DNA from: Pseudomonas sp. RIT-PI-S
GTDB lineage: Bacteria; Pseudomonadota; Gammaproteobacteria; Pseudomonadales; Pseudomonadaceae
Direction of reading: 5' to 3'
Assembly (NCBI RefSeq): GCF_025642975.1
Contig: NZ_JANZKJ010000004.1
Location: 124,001 to 188,000 of the forward strand
Length of the DNA: 64,000 nt
In this document: one piece after another, positions 7,162 to 16,407 of the stretch
How positions within the stretch are numbered: the stretch's first letter is position 1
Layout: every line of letters begins with the position of its first letter
Made by a program: the position numbers and the translations under genes
Notes under the pieces: generated by a model
The model's input: the letters and a program-made list of their open reading frames with translations, nothing else
Databases searched by the model: none
Told to the model about the DNA's origin: nothing

Positions 7162-9488
7162 GCGGCGTTCTCCCGCCCGGCGGTGCGTGAGGCAGGTGCG
7201 GCCCAGGGGGCGAGGAGGAAGCTGAACACCAGGCCGAAGGTCACGGCCAGGCCGAAATTGCTCACAGCCGGCGTGCTCGACACCCACAACAGCCCGAATG
7301 ACAGCCAGGTGGTGGTCGCCGCCAACAATGTACCGAGCAGGCTGACGGCGGCACCGCCCACTTGCTCGCGCATCAAAATGGCGTAGTCCACGCCAATGGC
7401 GGTGGCCAGCAGCAGGCCGAACACGCTGAACAGGGTCAAGGGCTGGCCGAGCCAACCCATGGTCGCCAGGCTGCACAGCGCGGCCAGCAGTGGCAGGGCC
7501 ACCAGCTTTACCGCGCCGCCCAGGCCGAACGGCAGGATCAGCAGCAGCAGAATCAGCCCGCAGCTCGCCAGCTTCAGCTCGAAAGCGCTCACCTGGGTAG
7601 CGGCAAACACCCGGTTCAGCTCGCCGAGGCGGTCCACTTGCTGCACGCCCGGCAAGCCGCTGTCCAAGCCTTGCAACACCGAGGCGCTGGCCAGCCCCTG
7701 AAGGCTGACCATCGACGCCACGCCGTCGCCCACTTCACCCAGCCACAGCGGCCGCCACGGTTCACCCAAGGGGCCGGCCAGGGCCTGTTCGATGCTCTGC
7801 GGGGCGAGCGCCTGCAACTGGGCCACTTCCTGCGCCAGCGCAGCGGCCGGTACGCCGAGGGCGGTCAGGCCCTGCCAGTGATCGGGCAGCCTGCCCAGGG
7901 CATCGCGGGCGCGGGTTTGCTCGCTCGCAGGCGCCACCCACTGGCTCAGCGCCATGAAGCCATGCAGCTGCTGTTGTTGCACCAGCGGAGCCAGCCGGGC
8001 GACCAGGGCCTGTTCGCGCTGCAGCAGCTGCTCGGTGTTCGCGCCGCGTACCAGGAAGAACTGGCTGGTGGGCTGATAGCCGGTGATCCGCGCCACAGCT
8101 TGGGCATCGGCCAGCAGTTCCGGCGGTGCGCCTACCCACTGGCGCAGGTCGTTCTTGACCTGCAATTGCCACACCCCGCCAAGGCACAGCAACAGCAGCA
8201 CGGCAAGCCACGCGCGGCTCGGCACGCGCACAAGCAGCGCTTGGCGCAACGCCAGCAACCGTTCGGCCACGCGCAGCGGCCAGGCAGCCGGGCGGGGGGC
8301 CGCGCCGCGCAGCAGTGCGGGCAGCAAGCACACGGAGGTCAGCCAGGCGCCGAACAGCCCGGCAGCGGAGAATGCGGCGATCTGGGTCAGCGCCGGGAAG
8401 GGCGTGAACGCCAATGCCAGGTAACCGATGCAAGTCGTCACCAGGCTCAAGCCCAGGCCGGCGAAGGTCAGCCGCAATGCAGGCCAGCTGTGCCAAGGGC
8501 GCAGGCTCCAGGCCTTGCTCAAGTAATGCAACGGGTAATCCACCGCCACGCCGATCAGGCTCGAACCCAGCACCAGGGTGATCACGTGGATGCGCCCAAA
8601 CAATGCCACGCATGCCACCGTGCCAAAGAGCATCCCCACCAGCACCGGGGTAAACGCCAGCAGTACCCGCCAGCGGCGGAAAGCCGCCAACAGCAACACG
8701 AGGATGGCCACGCTCGCGCTGCCGCCCACCCAGGTCATCTCGCGGGTGGCTTGGCGCTGGGCGCTGGCGGCGTACAGCAAACCGCTGGCGGCCCGCAGCT
8801 GGCCCTGGTCGCCGGCCAGTTGGGCGCGGGCCTGGTCCACCAGGGTCGCAACCGCCATCGGCAGGTTGAAGTCGAACGCCCCTTGGGTAGCCCGGGCCCG
8901 GATCAGTACCCAGCTCTGGCCGTCGGCCTCGGCCACCAGGGCGCCGCTGGCGAGATCCAGCTGGACAGCGCCGTGCTGTGGCTGTCCGGCTTGCACCCGT
9001 TGCGCCAGGCCTAGCCAGTCCGCCTCGCTGGGCACCAGGCTGAAGCCCCCAAAGGGGTCGAACAAGCTTTGCACCCGTTGCGCGACAAAGCCTTGCGGGT
9101 CGTTCACCAGTTGTTCGCGGTCGTGGGCCGGCAACAGCGCCAGGCGGCCGTCGAGCAGTTGCTGGCGCAGGGCCAGCAGGTCGGCTTGCAGGTTCCACTG
9201 CACTGAGGTGAACAGCCCGCTGCCTTGCCAGCGTTCGGCCAGGGTGCGCGCGAGCGCTATGGCCCGGGCCTTGTCGGCGTGCCCCACCAGCACCAGTAGT
9301 TCACGGTTGAGGGCGTCTTGCATGCGTGCTTCGGCACGCTCGCGCAAGGGGTCGGGCTTGGTGCCGGGCACCAGCTCCATCAGGTCCGCCGACACCGGTG
9401 CCGGCCCGCGCCATTGCCAACAGGCGAGCCCGACCACGGCCAGCAGCACCAGCAGGAACAGCCTTGGAATCAAACGCTCACTCGGCAA
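7158..9488 (-). CDS. MMPL/RND-family exporter (APE transport)
   Basis: A 776-residue RND-superfamily inner-membrane protein. One N-terminal membrane segment is followed by a large periplasmic domain, a block of membrane helices (around residues 250-430), a second periplasmic domain and a second helical block to the C-terminus, the duplicated MMPL layout. Homologues next to LolA-like and acyltransferase genes in APE clusters are thought to flip or export the polyene lipid towards the outer membrane. It overlaps the LolA-like gene by 11 bp and the antiporter by ATGA. Confidence 0.85.
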   Translation of the reverse strand: MPSERLIPRLFLLVLLAVVGLACWQWRGPAPVSADLMELVPGTKPDPLRERAEARMQDALNRELLVLVGHADKARAIALARTLAERWQGSGLFTSVQWNLQADLLALRQQLLDGRLALLPAHDREQLVNDPQGFVAQRVQSLFDPFGGFSLVPSEADWLGLAQRVQAGQPQHGAVQLDLASGALVAEADGQSWVLIRARATQGAFDFNLPMAVATLVDQARAQLAGDQGQLRAASGLLYAASAQRQATREMTWVGGSASVAILVLLLAAFRRWRVLLAFTPVLVGMLFGTVACVALFGRIHVITLVLGSSLIGVAVDYPLHYLSKAWSLRPWHSWPALRLTFAGLGLSLVTTCIGYLALAFTPFPALTQIAAFSAAGLFGAWLTSVCLLPALLRGAAPRPAAWPLRVAERLLALRQALLVRVPSRAWLAVLLLLCLGGVWQLQVKNDLRQWVGAPPELLADAQAVARITGYQPTSQFFLVRGANTEQLLQREQALVARLAPLVQQQQLHGFMALSQWVAPASEQTRARDALGRLPDHWQGLTALGVPAAALAQEVAQLQALAPQSIEQALAGPLGEPWRPLWLGEVGDGVASMVSLQGLASASVLQGLDSGLPGVQQVDRLGELNRVFAATQVSAFELKLASCGLILLLLILPFGLGGAVKLVALPLLAALCSLATMGWLGQPLTLFSVFGLLLATAIGVDYAILMREQVGGAAVSLLGTLLAATTTWLSFGLLWVSSTPAVSNFGLAVTFGLVFSFLLAPWAAPASRTAGRENAA

Positions 9489-10077
9489 AGTCGCGGCGCT
9501 CCGGCTCAGTGAGTTCGTTGCCGCCGGTGCTCGCTGGCAGGGTCAGCACGGTGCGATCGCCTTGGGTTTCGAACAGCTCGATACGCTGCACATAGGCGCC
9601 GCCGCGGATTTCGATGCGCTGGAAGACCTGCTTGAGCAAGGCCGAGCGCGGCGTCAATTGCACTGCCCAGGCTTGGCTATCGCCGCTCACCGCCAGCTCG
9701 AAGTCGCGCTCCAGCGCGCTGCTGTCGCCTTGCAACACGGCGAAGAACAAGCGGTTCTGTTGCGCCCCGGCATGGCTGCCGGGCAGGGCTTGCCAGCCCG
9801 AGGCATCGCGGCGGGCAATGCCATCGGCGTTGATGCGGATATCCTGGCGCAGCGGCCGTTGCAATTGCCACAGCAGCCCGTGCGCCTTGGCCAGCACGAA
9901 CTGCCCCTGGCTGGTCAGCGGCTGGGGCAGGGCGCGGAGGAATTTTTCTTGGATGAACGGTCCACGTACCACCTGCGGCTGGCCCAGTTGAGCGCTCAGC
10001 TCGGGCAGGCCGAAGGCGTTGGCCAGGCCCGGGAGCAGGCAGAGCAGGAGCAGCAGGCGCTTGAGCGCGGTCATCAT
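9478..10077 (-). CDS. LolA-like periplasmic outer-membrane carrier protein
   Basis: A 199-residue exported protein beginning MMTALKRLLLLLCLLPGLANA, a clear Sec signal peptide with likely cleavage after ANA. The mature part (GPFIQEKFLRALPQPL, then alternating strands) has the LolA-family beginning. Such a carrier would shuttle the lipid-linked pigment or its lipoprotein partner across the periplasm together with the MMPL exporter. The start overlaps the thioesterase stop (ATGATGA). The longer open frame upstream to 10239 is not used, because the signal peptide begins at the chosen Met. Confidence 0.8.
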   Translation of the reverse strand: MMTALKRLLLLLCLLPGLANAFGLPELSAQLGQPQVVRGPFIQEKFLRALPQPLTSQGQFVLAKAHGLLWQLQRPLRQDIRINADGIARRDASGWQALPGSHAGAQQNRLFFAVLQGDSSALERDFELAVSGDSQAWAVQLTPRSALLKQVFQRIEIRGGAYVQRIELFETQGDRTVLTLPASTGGNELTEPERRDFAE

Positions 10078-10499
10078 GGCAAGCACCTTTGCACGGCGTC
10101 GATAAACACTTGGGGGGAGGCCAGCTGCATCTCGCGGCTGGCGATCTCTACGGCCACCTGCACAGAACTGCCGCGGGTCAGCCGTTCGCCGCTGGCGGCG
10201 TCGCTGATCAAGTAATGCAGCTTCAGGCGGTTTTCCCATTCGATCAGGTCGGCGCGCACGCTCAGCCGCTGGCCGAACACCGCCGGGCGCATATAGCGCA
10301 CTTGCAGGTCGATCACAGGCCAGGCATAGCCCGAGTCACGCATCTGCGTGTAGTTGTGGCCAAGCTTGTCCAACAGCGCGCAGCGCGCCACTTCGAAGTA
10401 TTTGACGTAGTGGCCGTGCCACACCACATCCATGCTGTCGACGTCGAAGAACGGCACCAGCACCTCGGCCTGGGCCTGGATCACCCCAGTGCTACGCAT
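10074..10499 (-). CDS. 4HBT-family thioesterase (ApeK-like)
   Basis: A 141-residue hotdog thioesterase. The N-terminal segment FFDVDSMDVVWHGHYVKYFEVAR (given here as its key part: Asp in DVDSMD, then HGHY) carries the 4-hydroxybenzoyl-CoA thioesterase-type catalytic Asp. In APE systems the thioesterase is thought to release the finished or stalled polyene from its ACP. The start is the ATG at 10499, overlapping the end of the ammonia-lyase gene by 8 bp. An upstream open frame to 10703 is only a shadow of that lyase. Confidence 0.82.
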   Translation of the reverse strand: MRSTGVIQAQAEVLVPFFDVDSMDVVWHGHYVKYFEVARCALLDKLGHNYTQMRDSGYAWPVIDLQVRYMRPAVFGQRLSVRADLIEWENRLKLHYLISDAASGERLTRGSSVQVAVEIASREMQLASPQVFIDAVQRCLP

Positions 10500-12027
10500 G
10501 CTGCAGCTCCCAGCGCTGCTCGGCGATGGCCGCCAGGCAGTGGCGCAGTTCGCCTTCCAGGGCGCGGTCTTCCAACACCGGCGCATAGTGCTGCAACAGG
10601 TGCTCGTGCATGGCCGCCAGCGCTGGCGGCAAGGGGCGGGCGTCCGCCGCCTGGCCGCGCAGCCACACGCCCTGGTTGGCCGCCAGCAAGGTGGCGGCGG
10701 CAACCTGTTCGGTCAGCTCCAGTACCCGCAACGCATCGCGGGCGGCGATGGTGCCCATGCTTACTTTGTCCTGGTTATGGCACTCGGTAGAGCGGGAGAA
10801 CACGCTGGCTGGCATGGTGTGTTTGAGGGCCTCGGCAGTCCAGGCGCTGGCGCCGATCTGCACGGCCTTGAAGCCATGGTTGAGCATCGTCCGCGCCGCC
10901 GGTGCGCCGGACAAGTTGCTCGGCAGCCCATGGTTGTAGCGCACGTCCACCAGCAGCGCGAGCTGACGGTCGAGCAGGTCCGCTACGTTGGCCACCAGGG
11001 TCTTGAGGCTGTCCATGGCGAACGCGATATGGCCACCATAGAAGTGCCCGCCGTGCAGCACCCGCTCGTTGTCGGCGTCGATGATGGGGTTGTCGTTGGC
11101 GCTGTTGAGTTCGGTTTCGATAAACCCGCGCAGCCAGCCCAGGCTGTCCGCCAGCACGCCCAGCACATGGGGCGCGCAGCGCAGCGAATAGCGGTCTTGC
11201 AGGCGATGCAGGGGCGCGGCGGGCGCAGTGATCGCCAGGTCCTGGCGCAGCCATGCGGCGACCTGCGCCTGGCCCGGGTGCGGTTTGGCGGCGAACAGGC
11301 GCTCGTCGAAATGCTCCGGGTTGCCCTGCAGCGCCACCACGTTAAGGGCGGTAATGCGGGTGGCCAGGCGCAACAGGTATTCGGCGCGGCTGAACGCCAG
11401 GCAGGCAAGGCCGGTCATCACCGCGGTGCCGTTCATCAGCGCCAGGGCTTCCTTGGGCCGCAGCACCAGCGGCGCCCAGCCCAGTTCACGGTGCACCTCG
11501 GCGGCGCTGCAGCGCACGCCCTGGTAAATCACCTCGCGTTCGCCGGCCAGGGTGGCGGCCACGTAAGAGAGCGGCGTGAGGTCGCCGCTGGCGCCCACCG
11601 AGCCCTCTTGCGGAATGACCGGCAGGATGTCGTGTTCAATGAAGGCGTGCAGCCGTTCCAGCAGCGCTAGGCGCACGCCAGACATCCCGTAGCACAGCGA
11701 CTGCAGGCGAGCGGCGAGCACCGCGCGGGTGGCGGCTGGGTCGAGCACCTGGCCCAGGCCGCAGCCATGGAAGGTGAACAGGTGACGCGGCAGTGCCTCC
11801 ACGTGTTCCAGCGGCACAGCGACCACGCAGGAGTCGCCGTAGCCGGTGGTGACGCCATAGATCACGCCTTCTTTGTCTAGCAGCGAATCGAGAAAGCGCG
11901 CGCCGGCGTCGATACGCTCGCGCCACTGCGGGTCGCTCGCCAATTGGCTGGGGGCGCGGCTTCGGGCCAAGGCCACCACCTGCTCGATGCTCAGCGGGCC
12001 AGGGCCGAAGGTCACAGGCTCAGTCAT
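10492..12027 (-). CDS. HAL/PAL/TAL-family aromatic amino acid ammonia-lyase
   Basis: A 511-residue MIO enzyme. Ala146-Ser147-Gly148 (SVGASGDLTPL) would cyclise to the MIO electrophile. YGVTTGYGDS near residue 57, HGGHFYG and QDKVSMG supply the other conserved active-site segments. In this operon it probably deaminates tyrosine (or phenylalanine/histidine) to an aryl acrylate starter for the polyene, as TAL does for flexirubin. The substrate-selectivity pair is Phe86-His87 rather than Ser-His (HAL), His-Leu (TAL) or Phe-Leu (PAL), so the substrate is open. The start is an ATG overlapping the upstream gene by 8 bp. Confidence 0.88.
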   Translation of the reverse strand: MTEPVTFGPGPLSIEQVVALARSRAPSQLASDPQWRERIDAGARFLDSLLDKEGVIYGVTTGYGDSCVVAVPLEHVEALPRHLFTFHGCGLGQVLDPAATRAVLAARLQSLCYGMSGVRLALLERLHAFIEHDILPVIPQEGSVGASGDLTPLSYVAATLAGEREVIYQGVRCSAAEVHRELGWAPLVLRPKEALALMNGTAVMTGLACLAFSRAEYLLRLATRITALNVVALQGNPEHFDERLFAAKPHPGQAQVAAWLRQDLAITAPAAPLHRLQDRYSLRCAPHVLGVLADSLGWLRGFIETELNSANDNPIIDADNERVLHGGHFYGGHIAFAMDSLKTLVANVADLLDRQLALLVDVRYNHGLPSNLSGAPAARTMLNHGFKAVQIGASAWTAEALKHTMPASVFSRSTECHNQDKVSMGTIAARDALRVLELTEQVAAATLLAANQGVWLRGQAADARPLPPALAAMHEHLLQHYAPVLEDRALEGELRHCLAAIAEQRWELQHA

Positions 12028-12949
12028 GTTGGGTATTCCAGAAGGGATAGAAGTTGAACCACTGCAGCGGCGCCCCCACGGCGTACTCGCCAAGGCGTTC
12101 GGCGTAGCGGCCGGCCCAATGGGCGAGAACCTGGTCGCGCTCGTTGCGGCGCCAGCTCACTTCAGTGGCGAAGGGCTCCAGGGTGACCCGATAGCGGCCC
12201 TCGTGCTTGAGGCAGAACATCAGGTTGGCCGGGCACTTGAGCAAGCCGGCCAGCAGCCACGGCCCTTGGGCGAACGCGGCGGGGCGGCCGAGGAAGTCCA
12301 CCGTGACCGTGCGCCCGCCGTGCAGGGGAATACGGTCGCCGGCGATCGCCAGCCATTCGCCGCGGTCCAGGCGTTGGCTCAGTTGCAGCATGATGGCCGG
12401 GTCCAGCTCGCTCACCTGGATCAGCCGCAGGTGGCTGGCGCCGGCCTGGCCCAGCAGCCGATTGAAGCGTTCGGCGTGGCGGGTGTGCACCAGCACGTTC
12501 ATGGTGACGCGTTCGCCCAGCTCGGCCAGGGCCCGGCACACCTCCAGGTTGCCCAGGTGCGCGCCCACCAGCAATTGCCCACGAGTGCCGCGCAATTGAT
12601 TGCGCAGGCCGGCGGGGTCGTCGATTTCGATCTGGTCCAGGCCCAGCTTGCCGTTCCACACGTCGAGCTTGTCCAGCAGGGCGTCGGCGAACGCCATGAA
12701 CTGCCGAAACACCCGCCAGGTAGTGGGTTGCAGCTCCGCGCGGGCGGCCCAGTCGGCCAGGTTGCGCTGGTATTCCCAGGCGGCGTGGCGAGCGCGACGG
12801 CCAAACAGGAAGAAATACAGCACGATCGCATACAGCACCGGGCTCAGCACACGGCGCCCCAGCACACGCACGCCCAAAGCGGTGAGTTTCATCAGCCAGA
12901 AGCTGCCGCGCTCCTTGCGTTCGGCCCAGTGGGCGTGGTTATGGCTCAT
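12020..12949 (-). CDS. LpxL/HtrB-type lipid acyltransferase
   Basis: A 309-residue inner-membrane acyltransferase of the lipid A lauroyl/myristoyl transferase family. A hydrophobic segment (VLSPVLYAIVLYFFLFG) lies near the N-terminus, and the HX4E catalytic motif is in GAHLGNLEV. In APE clusters this enzyme probably joins the polyene acid or fatty acyl chains to the lipid or sugar carrier. The start ATG overlaps the glycosyltransferase stop (ATGA). Confidence 0.82.
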   Translation of the reverse strand: MSHNHAHWAERKERGSFWLMKLTALGVRVLGRRVLSPVLYAIVLYFFLFGRRARHAAWEYQRNLADWAARAELQPTTWRVFRQFMAFADALLDKLDVWNGKLGLDQIEIDDPAGLRNQLRGTRGQLLVGAHLGNLEVCRALAELGERVTMNVLVHTRHAERFNRLLGQAGASHLRLIQVSELDPAIMLQLSQRLDRGEWLAIAGDRIPLHGGRTVTVDFLGRPAAFAQGPWLLAGLLKCPANLMFCLKHEGRYRVTLEPFATEVSWRRNERDQVLAHWAGRYAERLGEYAVGAPLQWFNFYPFWNTQHD

Positions 12950-13680
12950 GCCGCCCACCGCCGCCAAAGGATCAGCGGAACGCGCAGCAGCATGCCGAAG
13001 AACAGCCGTGCGTGCATGCGCGAGATCAGCACGTTGTCTTCGAATGCGCGAAAGTGCGACACGCCGTCGGCGGGGTAATGCACGCGGGTGTGCAGCCAGT
13101 GCATGGGCTGGTTGCGCCAATGCAGGCGCACCAGCACCTCGGGGTCGAAGTCCATGCGCTTGCCCAGCCGGGCGCCCTGGATCACCGGCAGCACCGCGGC
13201 CAGGGGGTACACGCGAAAGCCGCACATGGAGTCGCGGATGCCCAGCGACAGCGTGTTGATCCACACCCACACGTGGGTCAGGTAGCGCGCATACAAGCGG
13301 CCCTTGGGCACGCTGGCGTCATAGCGCGGATAACCGCAGATCAGCGCCACCGGGCATTGCCGCGAGGCCTCGAGAAAGCGGGCGACGTCGGCGAGGTCGT
13401 GCTGGCCGTCGGCGTCTACCTGCAAGGCATGGCTGAAACCCAGCCGGTGCGCTTCGGCCAGCCCGGCCATGACCGCGCCGCCCTTGCCCTGGTTGCGCGC
13501 CAGGCGCACCAGCCACACCTGCTCGCGCTCGGCCAGGGCATCGAGCACAGCGGCGCAACCGGGCCGGCTGGCGTCGTCCACCAGCACACAAGGCAGGCCC
13601 TGGGCGAGCAGCGCATCGACCACCGCGCCGACCGCGTGCTCGTGGTTGTACACCGGGATCACCGCGCAAGGCTTATGCAT
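12946..13680 (-). CDS. Family 2 glycosyltransferase
   Basis: A 244-residue GT-A fold glycosyltransferase beginning [23 protein letters not shown] and LQVDADGQHD supply the nucleotide- and metal-binding acidic motifs. It resembles dolichol-phosphate-mannose-synthase-like GT2 enzymes found in APE clusters. It most likely builds the glycolipid to which the polyene is esterified; the sugar donor is not readable. The ATG overlaps the ligase-dehydratase stop (ATGCATAA). Confidence 0.83.
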   Translation of the reverse strand: MHKPCAVIPVYNHEHAVGAVVDALLAQGLPCVLVDDASRPGCAAVLDALAEREQVWLVRLARNQGKGGAVMAGLAEAHRLGFSHALQVDADGQHDLADVARFLEASRQCPVALICGYPRYDASVPKGRLYARYLTHVWVWINTLSLGIRDSMCGFRVYPLAAVLPVIQGARLGKRMDFDPEVLVRLHWRNQPMHWLHTRVHYPADGVSHFRAFEDNVLISRMHARLFFGMLLRVPLILWRRWAA

Positions 13681-15340
13681 CCGCCGCCTCCAGCAAGATG
13701 CGGCCGCTGGAGCAGGGCTGCTCGCCGGCACGATAGGTGAAATACAGTTTTGCCCGCTCGACATCGAAGCGCAGGCTAAGGCTGAGCAGGTCGCCTGGGC
13801 GCACCAGTTGCTGGAACTTGAGCACCTCCATGCCTGCGAAGCGCGGAGGCAGGTCAAGCAGGGCGCGGCCCAGTTGTAGCGCCCACCCCACCTGCACCAC
13901 CCCCGGCAGCACCGGGGCGCTGGGGAAATGCCCACTGAAGCAGGCCAGGTCATAAGGCACCCGCAGCCGTACGTGCCATTCGCCCTCGGTTGATGTTTCG
14001 CCCAGCACCTCTGGCGCATTGGGCCGTGGGGCTTGCAGCAGCGCTTCGATAACGGCTTGGGGCAGCTTGCCCTGGCTGTTCAGCGGCAACTGATGCAGCA
14101 GGCGCCAGCGGCGCGGTAGCGCCAAGGCTTCACAATGCTGTGCCAAGGCCGCGCGCAGGGCGTCGGTAAGGGCCTTGCGGCCACCCTGGCATAGCGCCTG
14201 CACCCCGGCTTCGGTCAATACCACCAAGGCCCCGAGGCTGGCGCGGTTACCCTGCACGACCCCAAGGCGAGCCTCGGCGACCCAGGGGTGCGCCGCCAGG
14301 GCGTTCTCCAGCAGCGCCAGAGAGATGCGCTTTTCCTCCAGCTTGACGATGCGGTCCAGCCGGCCCAGCAAGCGCAAGCGCCCGTCTTCGGCGAACTCCA
14401 CGGCATCCTGGGTCACCTCGGTATGGCCGGCGGGCAGGTACGGGGAGGCCACCTGCAAGGCTTGGTCCTGCCCCTGGCTCAACTGCAGGCCCGCAAATGG
14501 ATGCCACCACTGGTCAGCCTGGCGCCAGGCGATGCCGCCGGTTTCCGAGCTGCCGAAGATCTCCGTCGGGCGTTGGCCCAGGCGTTGTTCCAGGGCCTCG
14601 GCGGCGTCGGCGGGCAGCGCGCCGCCGGAGGAGAACACCCGCTTGACCGCGGCCAGGGCAGGCCAGTCCAGGTTATCGCCCATGCGCTTGAGCAGGGCCG
14701 GGCTGGCCACCCAGGCAAACGCCGGGTGCTCGCGGCTGGCGCGTTGCATGTCTTCAGCGAAGGGCAACTGCCGGCGCAGGAACGGCCGGCCCGCGCACAA
14801 CGGCCAGAGTATGCGGAACAGCAAGCCATAGATGTGCTGGCTGGCCACGCTGGCGATCACCGTCGCCGCGCCGAGGTCCGCGCCCCACAGGCGTTCCAGC
14901 GCATCGACCTCGTTGGCGAGCTGGCGCAGCGTCTTATCGATGCGCTTGGGCTCGCCACTGGAACCGGAGGTGCACAGGCTGAGGCCAGCATGGTCCAGGT
15001 TGAGCGGGGCCAGTGGCAGGGGGGCGGCGGCGGGCGGAACGGGGTCTTCCTCGGTCAGCCAGCAATCGACCTGGCCGGCCCAGCGCAGCCGGGTTTCCGG
15101 GCGCAGGTCGGCGGGTAGCATCACGCTGGCGCCGGCCAGCCAGGCGGCGAACAAACCAGTGGCGAAGGTGCCGGCGTCCTCGTGATACAGCGCCACCCGG
15201 TGCGCGCCGCTGGCCTGCAACGCCCCGGCCAGGGCCGCGACCTCGGCGCACCAATGGGCGTGCTGCAGCGGTGGGTCGAAGGCGACCGGGCGCTTGCCGT
15301 CGGGCCCCAGGAGCAGCTTGTGTAGCGGTAACCAATTCAT
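13673..15340 (-). CDS. Fused aryl-acid adenylating ligase (ApeH-like) and hotdog dehydratase (ApeI-like)
   Basis: A 555-residue two-domain protein. Residues 1 to about 430 are an ANL-superfamily acyl-AMP ligase with P-loop [10 protein letters not shown] at 123-132 and IFGSSETGG as the core A5 motif, which would activate the aryl starter and load it on an ACP. Residues of about 440-555 are a FabA/FabZ-like hotdog domain with the [12 protein letters not shown] signature. The two functions are separate genes (apeH, apeI) in the characterised systems I know. The start chosen (MNWLPLHK) gives ATGA coupling; an in-frame start 11 codons upstream is less likely. Confidence 0.85.
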   Translation of the reverse strand: MNWLPLHKLLLGPDGKRPVAFDPPLQHAHWCAEVAALAGALQASGAHRVALYHEDAGTFATGLFAAWLAGASVMLPADLRPETRLRWAGQVDCWLTEEDPVPPAAAPLPLAPLNLDHAGLSLCTSGSSGEPKRIDKTLRQLANEVDALERLWGADLGAATVIASVASQHIYGLLFRILWPLCAGRPFLRRQLPFAEDMQRASREHPAFAWVASPALLKRMGDNLDWPALAAVKRVFSSGGALPADAAEALEQRLGQRPTEIFGSSETGGIAWRQADQWWHPFAGLQLSQGQDQALQVASPYLPAGHTEVTQDAVEFAEDGRLRLLGRLDRIVKLEEKRISLALLENALAAHPWVAEARLGVVQGNRASLGALVVLTEAGVQALCQGGRKALTDALRAALAQHCEALALPRRWRLLHQLPLNSQGKLPQAVIEALLQAPRPNAPEVLGETSTEGEWHVRLRVPYDLACFSGHFPSAPVLPGVVQVGWALQLGRALLDLPPRFAGMEVLKFQQLVRPGDLLSLSLRFDVERAKLYFTYRAGEQPCSSGRILLEAADA

Positions 15341-15873
15341 GGGCGAGCCCTTACCCGTTGCCGAATCATCCATTCACCGGCGAACAGCACACCCATCAGC
15401 AGGTAGGCGATCACCCCGGTGTAGAGCGCCCACCAGGCCAGCGGCGCCCAGAGCGCCAGGCTCGCGGCGGCTAGCCCGTTGAGCAGAAAGAACAGGCACC
15501 ACGCCTGGGTCACTTGCCGCGTATAGCGGATAGCCTTTGGCGGCAGCTCCGGATCCGTCAGCCGGGCGAGCCGCTCGGCCACGGGCATGCCATGGCGCAA
15601 GCTGAGGCTGAAGATCACCAGCAACCCGGCGCTGAGCAGTACCGGGTACCAGCGCAGCAGTTGCGTGTCGCCCAGGCCAGCCATGGCCACGCAGAACGCC
15701 AGGGCGCTCCATGCCAGGCCCTTGTGGCCGTGGCCGGTCAGCGCCCGGGCCAGCCACAGGGCGCCGAGCAACAGGCCGAACTGGCGCGCGCTGTAATGTG
15801 GCGCGCCGAAGTACACGGCGAACGGATATAGCACGCCAGCCAGCAGCAGGCCGGCGCCGAACAGCCGGCTCAT
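15337..15873 (-). CDS. COG4648-type inner-membrane protein
   Basis: A 178-residue protein with about five or six hydrophobic segments and an arginine-rich C-terminus ([12 protein letters not shown]). Small membrane proteins of this kind (COG4648) sit between the ACP and ligase genes in many APE clusters. No catalytic motif is visible, and its role, perhaps assembling the synthase at the membrane, is unknown. It is coupled to both neighbours by ATGA overlaps. Confidence 0.72.
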   Translation of the reverse strand: MSRLFGAGLLLAGVLYPFAVYFGAPHYSARQFGLLLGALWLARALTGHGHKGLAWSALAFCVAMAGLGDTQLLRWYPVLLSAGLLVIFSLSLRHGMPVAERLARLTDPELPPKAIRYTRQVTQAWCLFFLLNGLAAASLALWAPLAWWALYTGVIAYLLMGVLFAGEWMIRQRVRARP

Positions 15874-16124
15874 GCGGCGGCCGTGACCGTGCGGTGAACC
15901 GCCTCGACCACATCGCCGACGGTGCGCACCGCCTTGAATTCCTCGGCGGCGATGCGGGTGCCGGTCTGGCGCTTGAGGTGGTCGATCAGGTCGACCGCGT
16001 CGATGCTGTCGATCTCCAGGTGTTCATAGAGGTTGGCGTCCAGGGTGACGCGCTCCGGTTCGAGTTCGAACAGTTCGACCAAGGCAGCCTTGAGGGTCTG
16101 GAAAATGTCTTCACGGGTTTGCAT
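15870..16124 (-). CDS. Acyl carrier protein 1 (APE)
   Basis: An 84-residue acidic carrier protein. The phosphopantetheine attachment Ser40 is in the canonical EIDSIDAVDL motif. Together with the second ACP encoded immediately upstream it would carry the growing aryl polyene; characterised APE systems also use two ACPs (ApeE/ApeF). The two ACP genes are separated by 10 bp. Confidence 0.9.
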   Translation of the reverse strand: MQTREDIFQTLKAALVELFELEPERVTLDANLYEHLEIDSIDAVDLIDHLKRQTGTRIAAEEFKAVRTVGDVVEAVHRTVTAAA

Positions 16125-16134
16125 GTCGGGCGTC

Positions 16135-16407
16135 TCAGGCTGCCTGCTTGGCGGTGACGAATGCCGCCAGGCTGGCCACGTTGTTGAAGTGGGAACGCGT
16201 GTCCTTGGCGTCTGCGTCGATCTTGAAGCCGTAGCGCTTCTGCACGGCCAGGCCCAGTTCCAGGGCGTCGACCGAATCCAGGCCCAGGCCCTCGCCGAAC
16301 AAAGCCATCTGGTCGTCTATGTCGTTGGCAGCGACGTCCTCGAGGCCCAGGGCGTCGATGATCAGCTGTTTGATCTCGGTGTGAAGATCAGGGTGCGGTG
16401 CGCTCAT
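16135..16407 (-). CDS. Acyl carrier protein 2 (APE)
   Basis: A 90-residue carrier protein with Ser45 in LGLDSVDALEL as the phosphopantetheine site. It differs clearly in sequence from the neighbouring ACP, which fits a division of labour between starter loading and chain extension. The start ATG overlaps the stop of the acyltransferase gene (ATGA). Confidence 0.9.
   Translation of the reverse strand: MSAPHPDLHTEIKQLIIDALGLEDVAANDIDDQMALFGEGLGLDSVDALELGLAVQKRYGFKIDADAKDTRSHFNNVASLAAFVTAKQAA

Noticed and set aside
7362..9014. 550-codon open frame on the plus strand opposite the MMPL exporter
   Set aside because: Low-complexity Gln/Ala/His-rich translation caused by the GC-rich codon bias of the exporter gene on the other strand.
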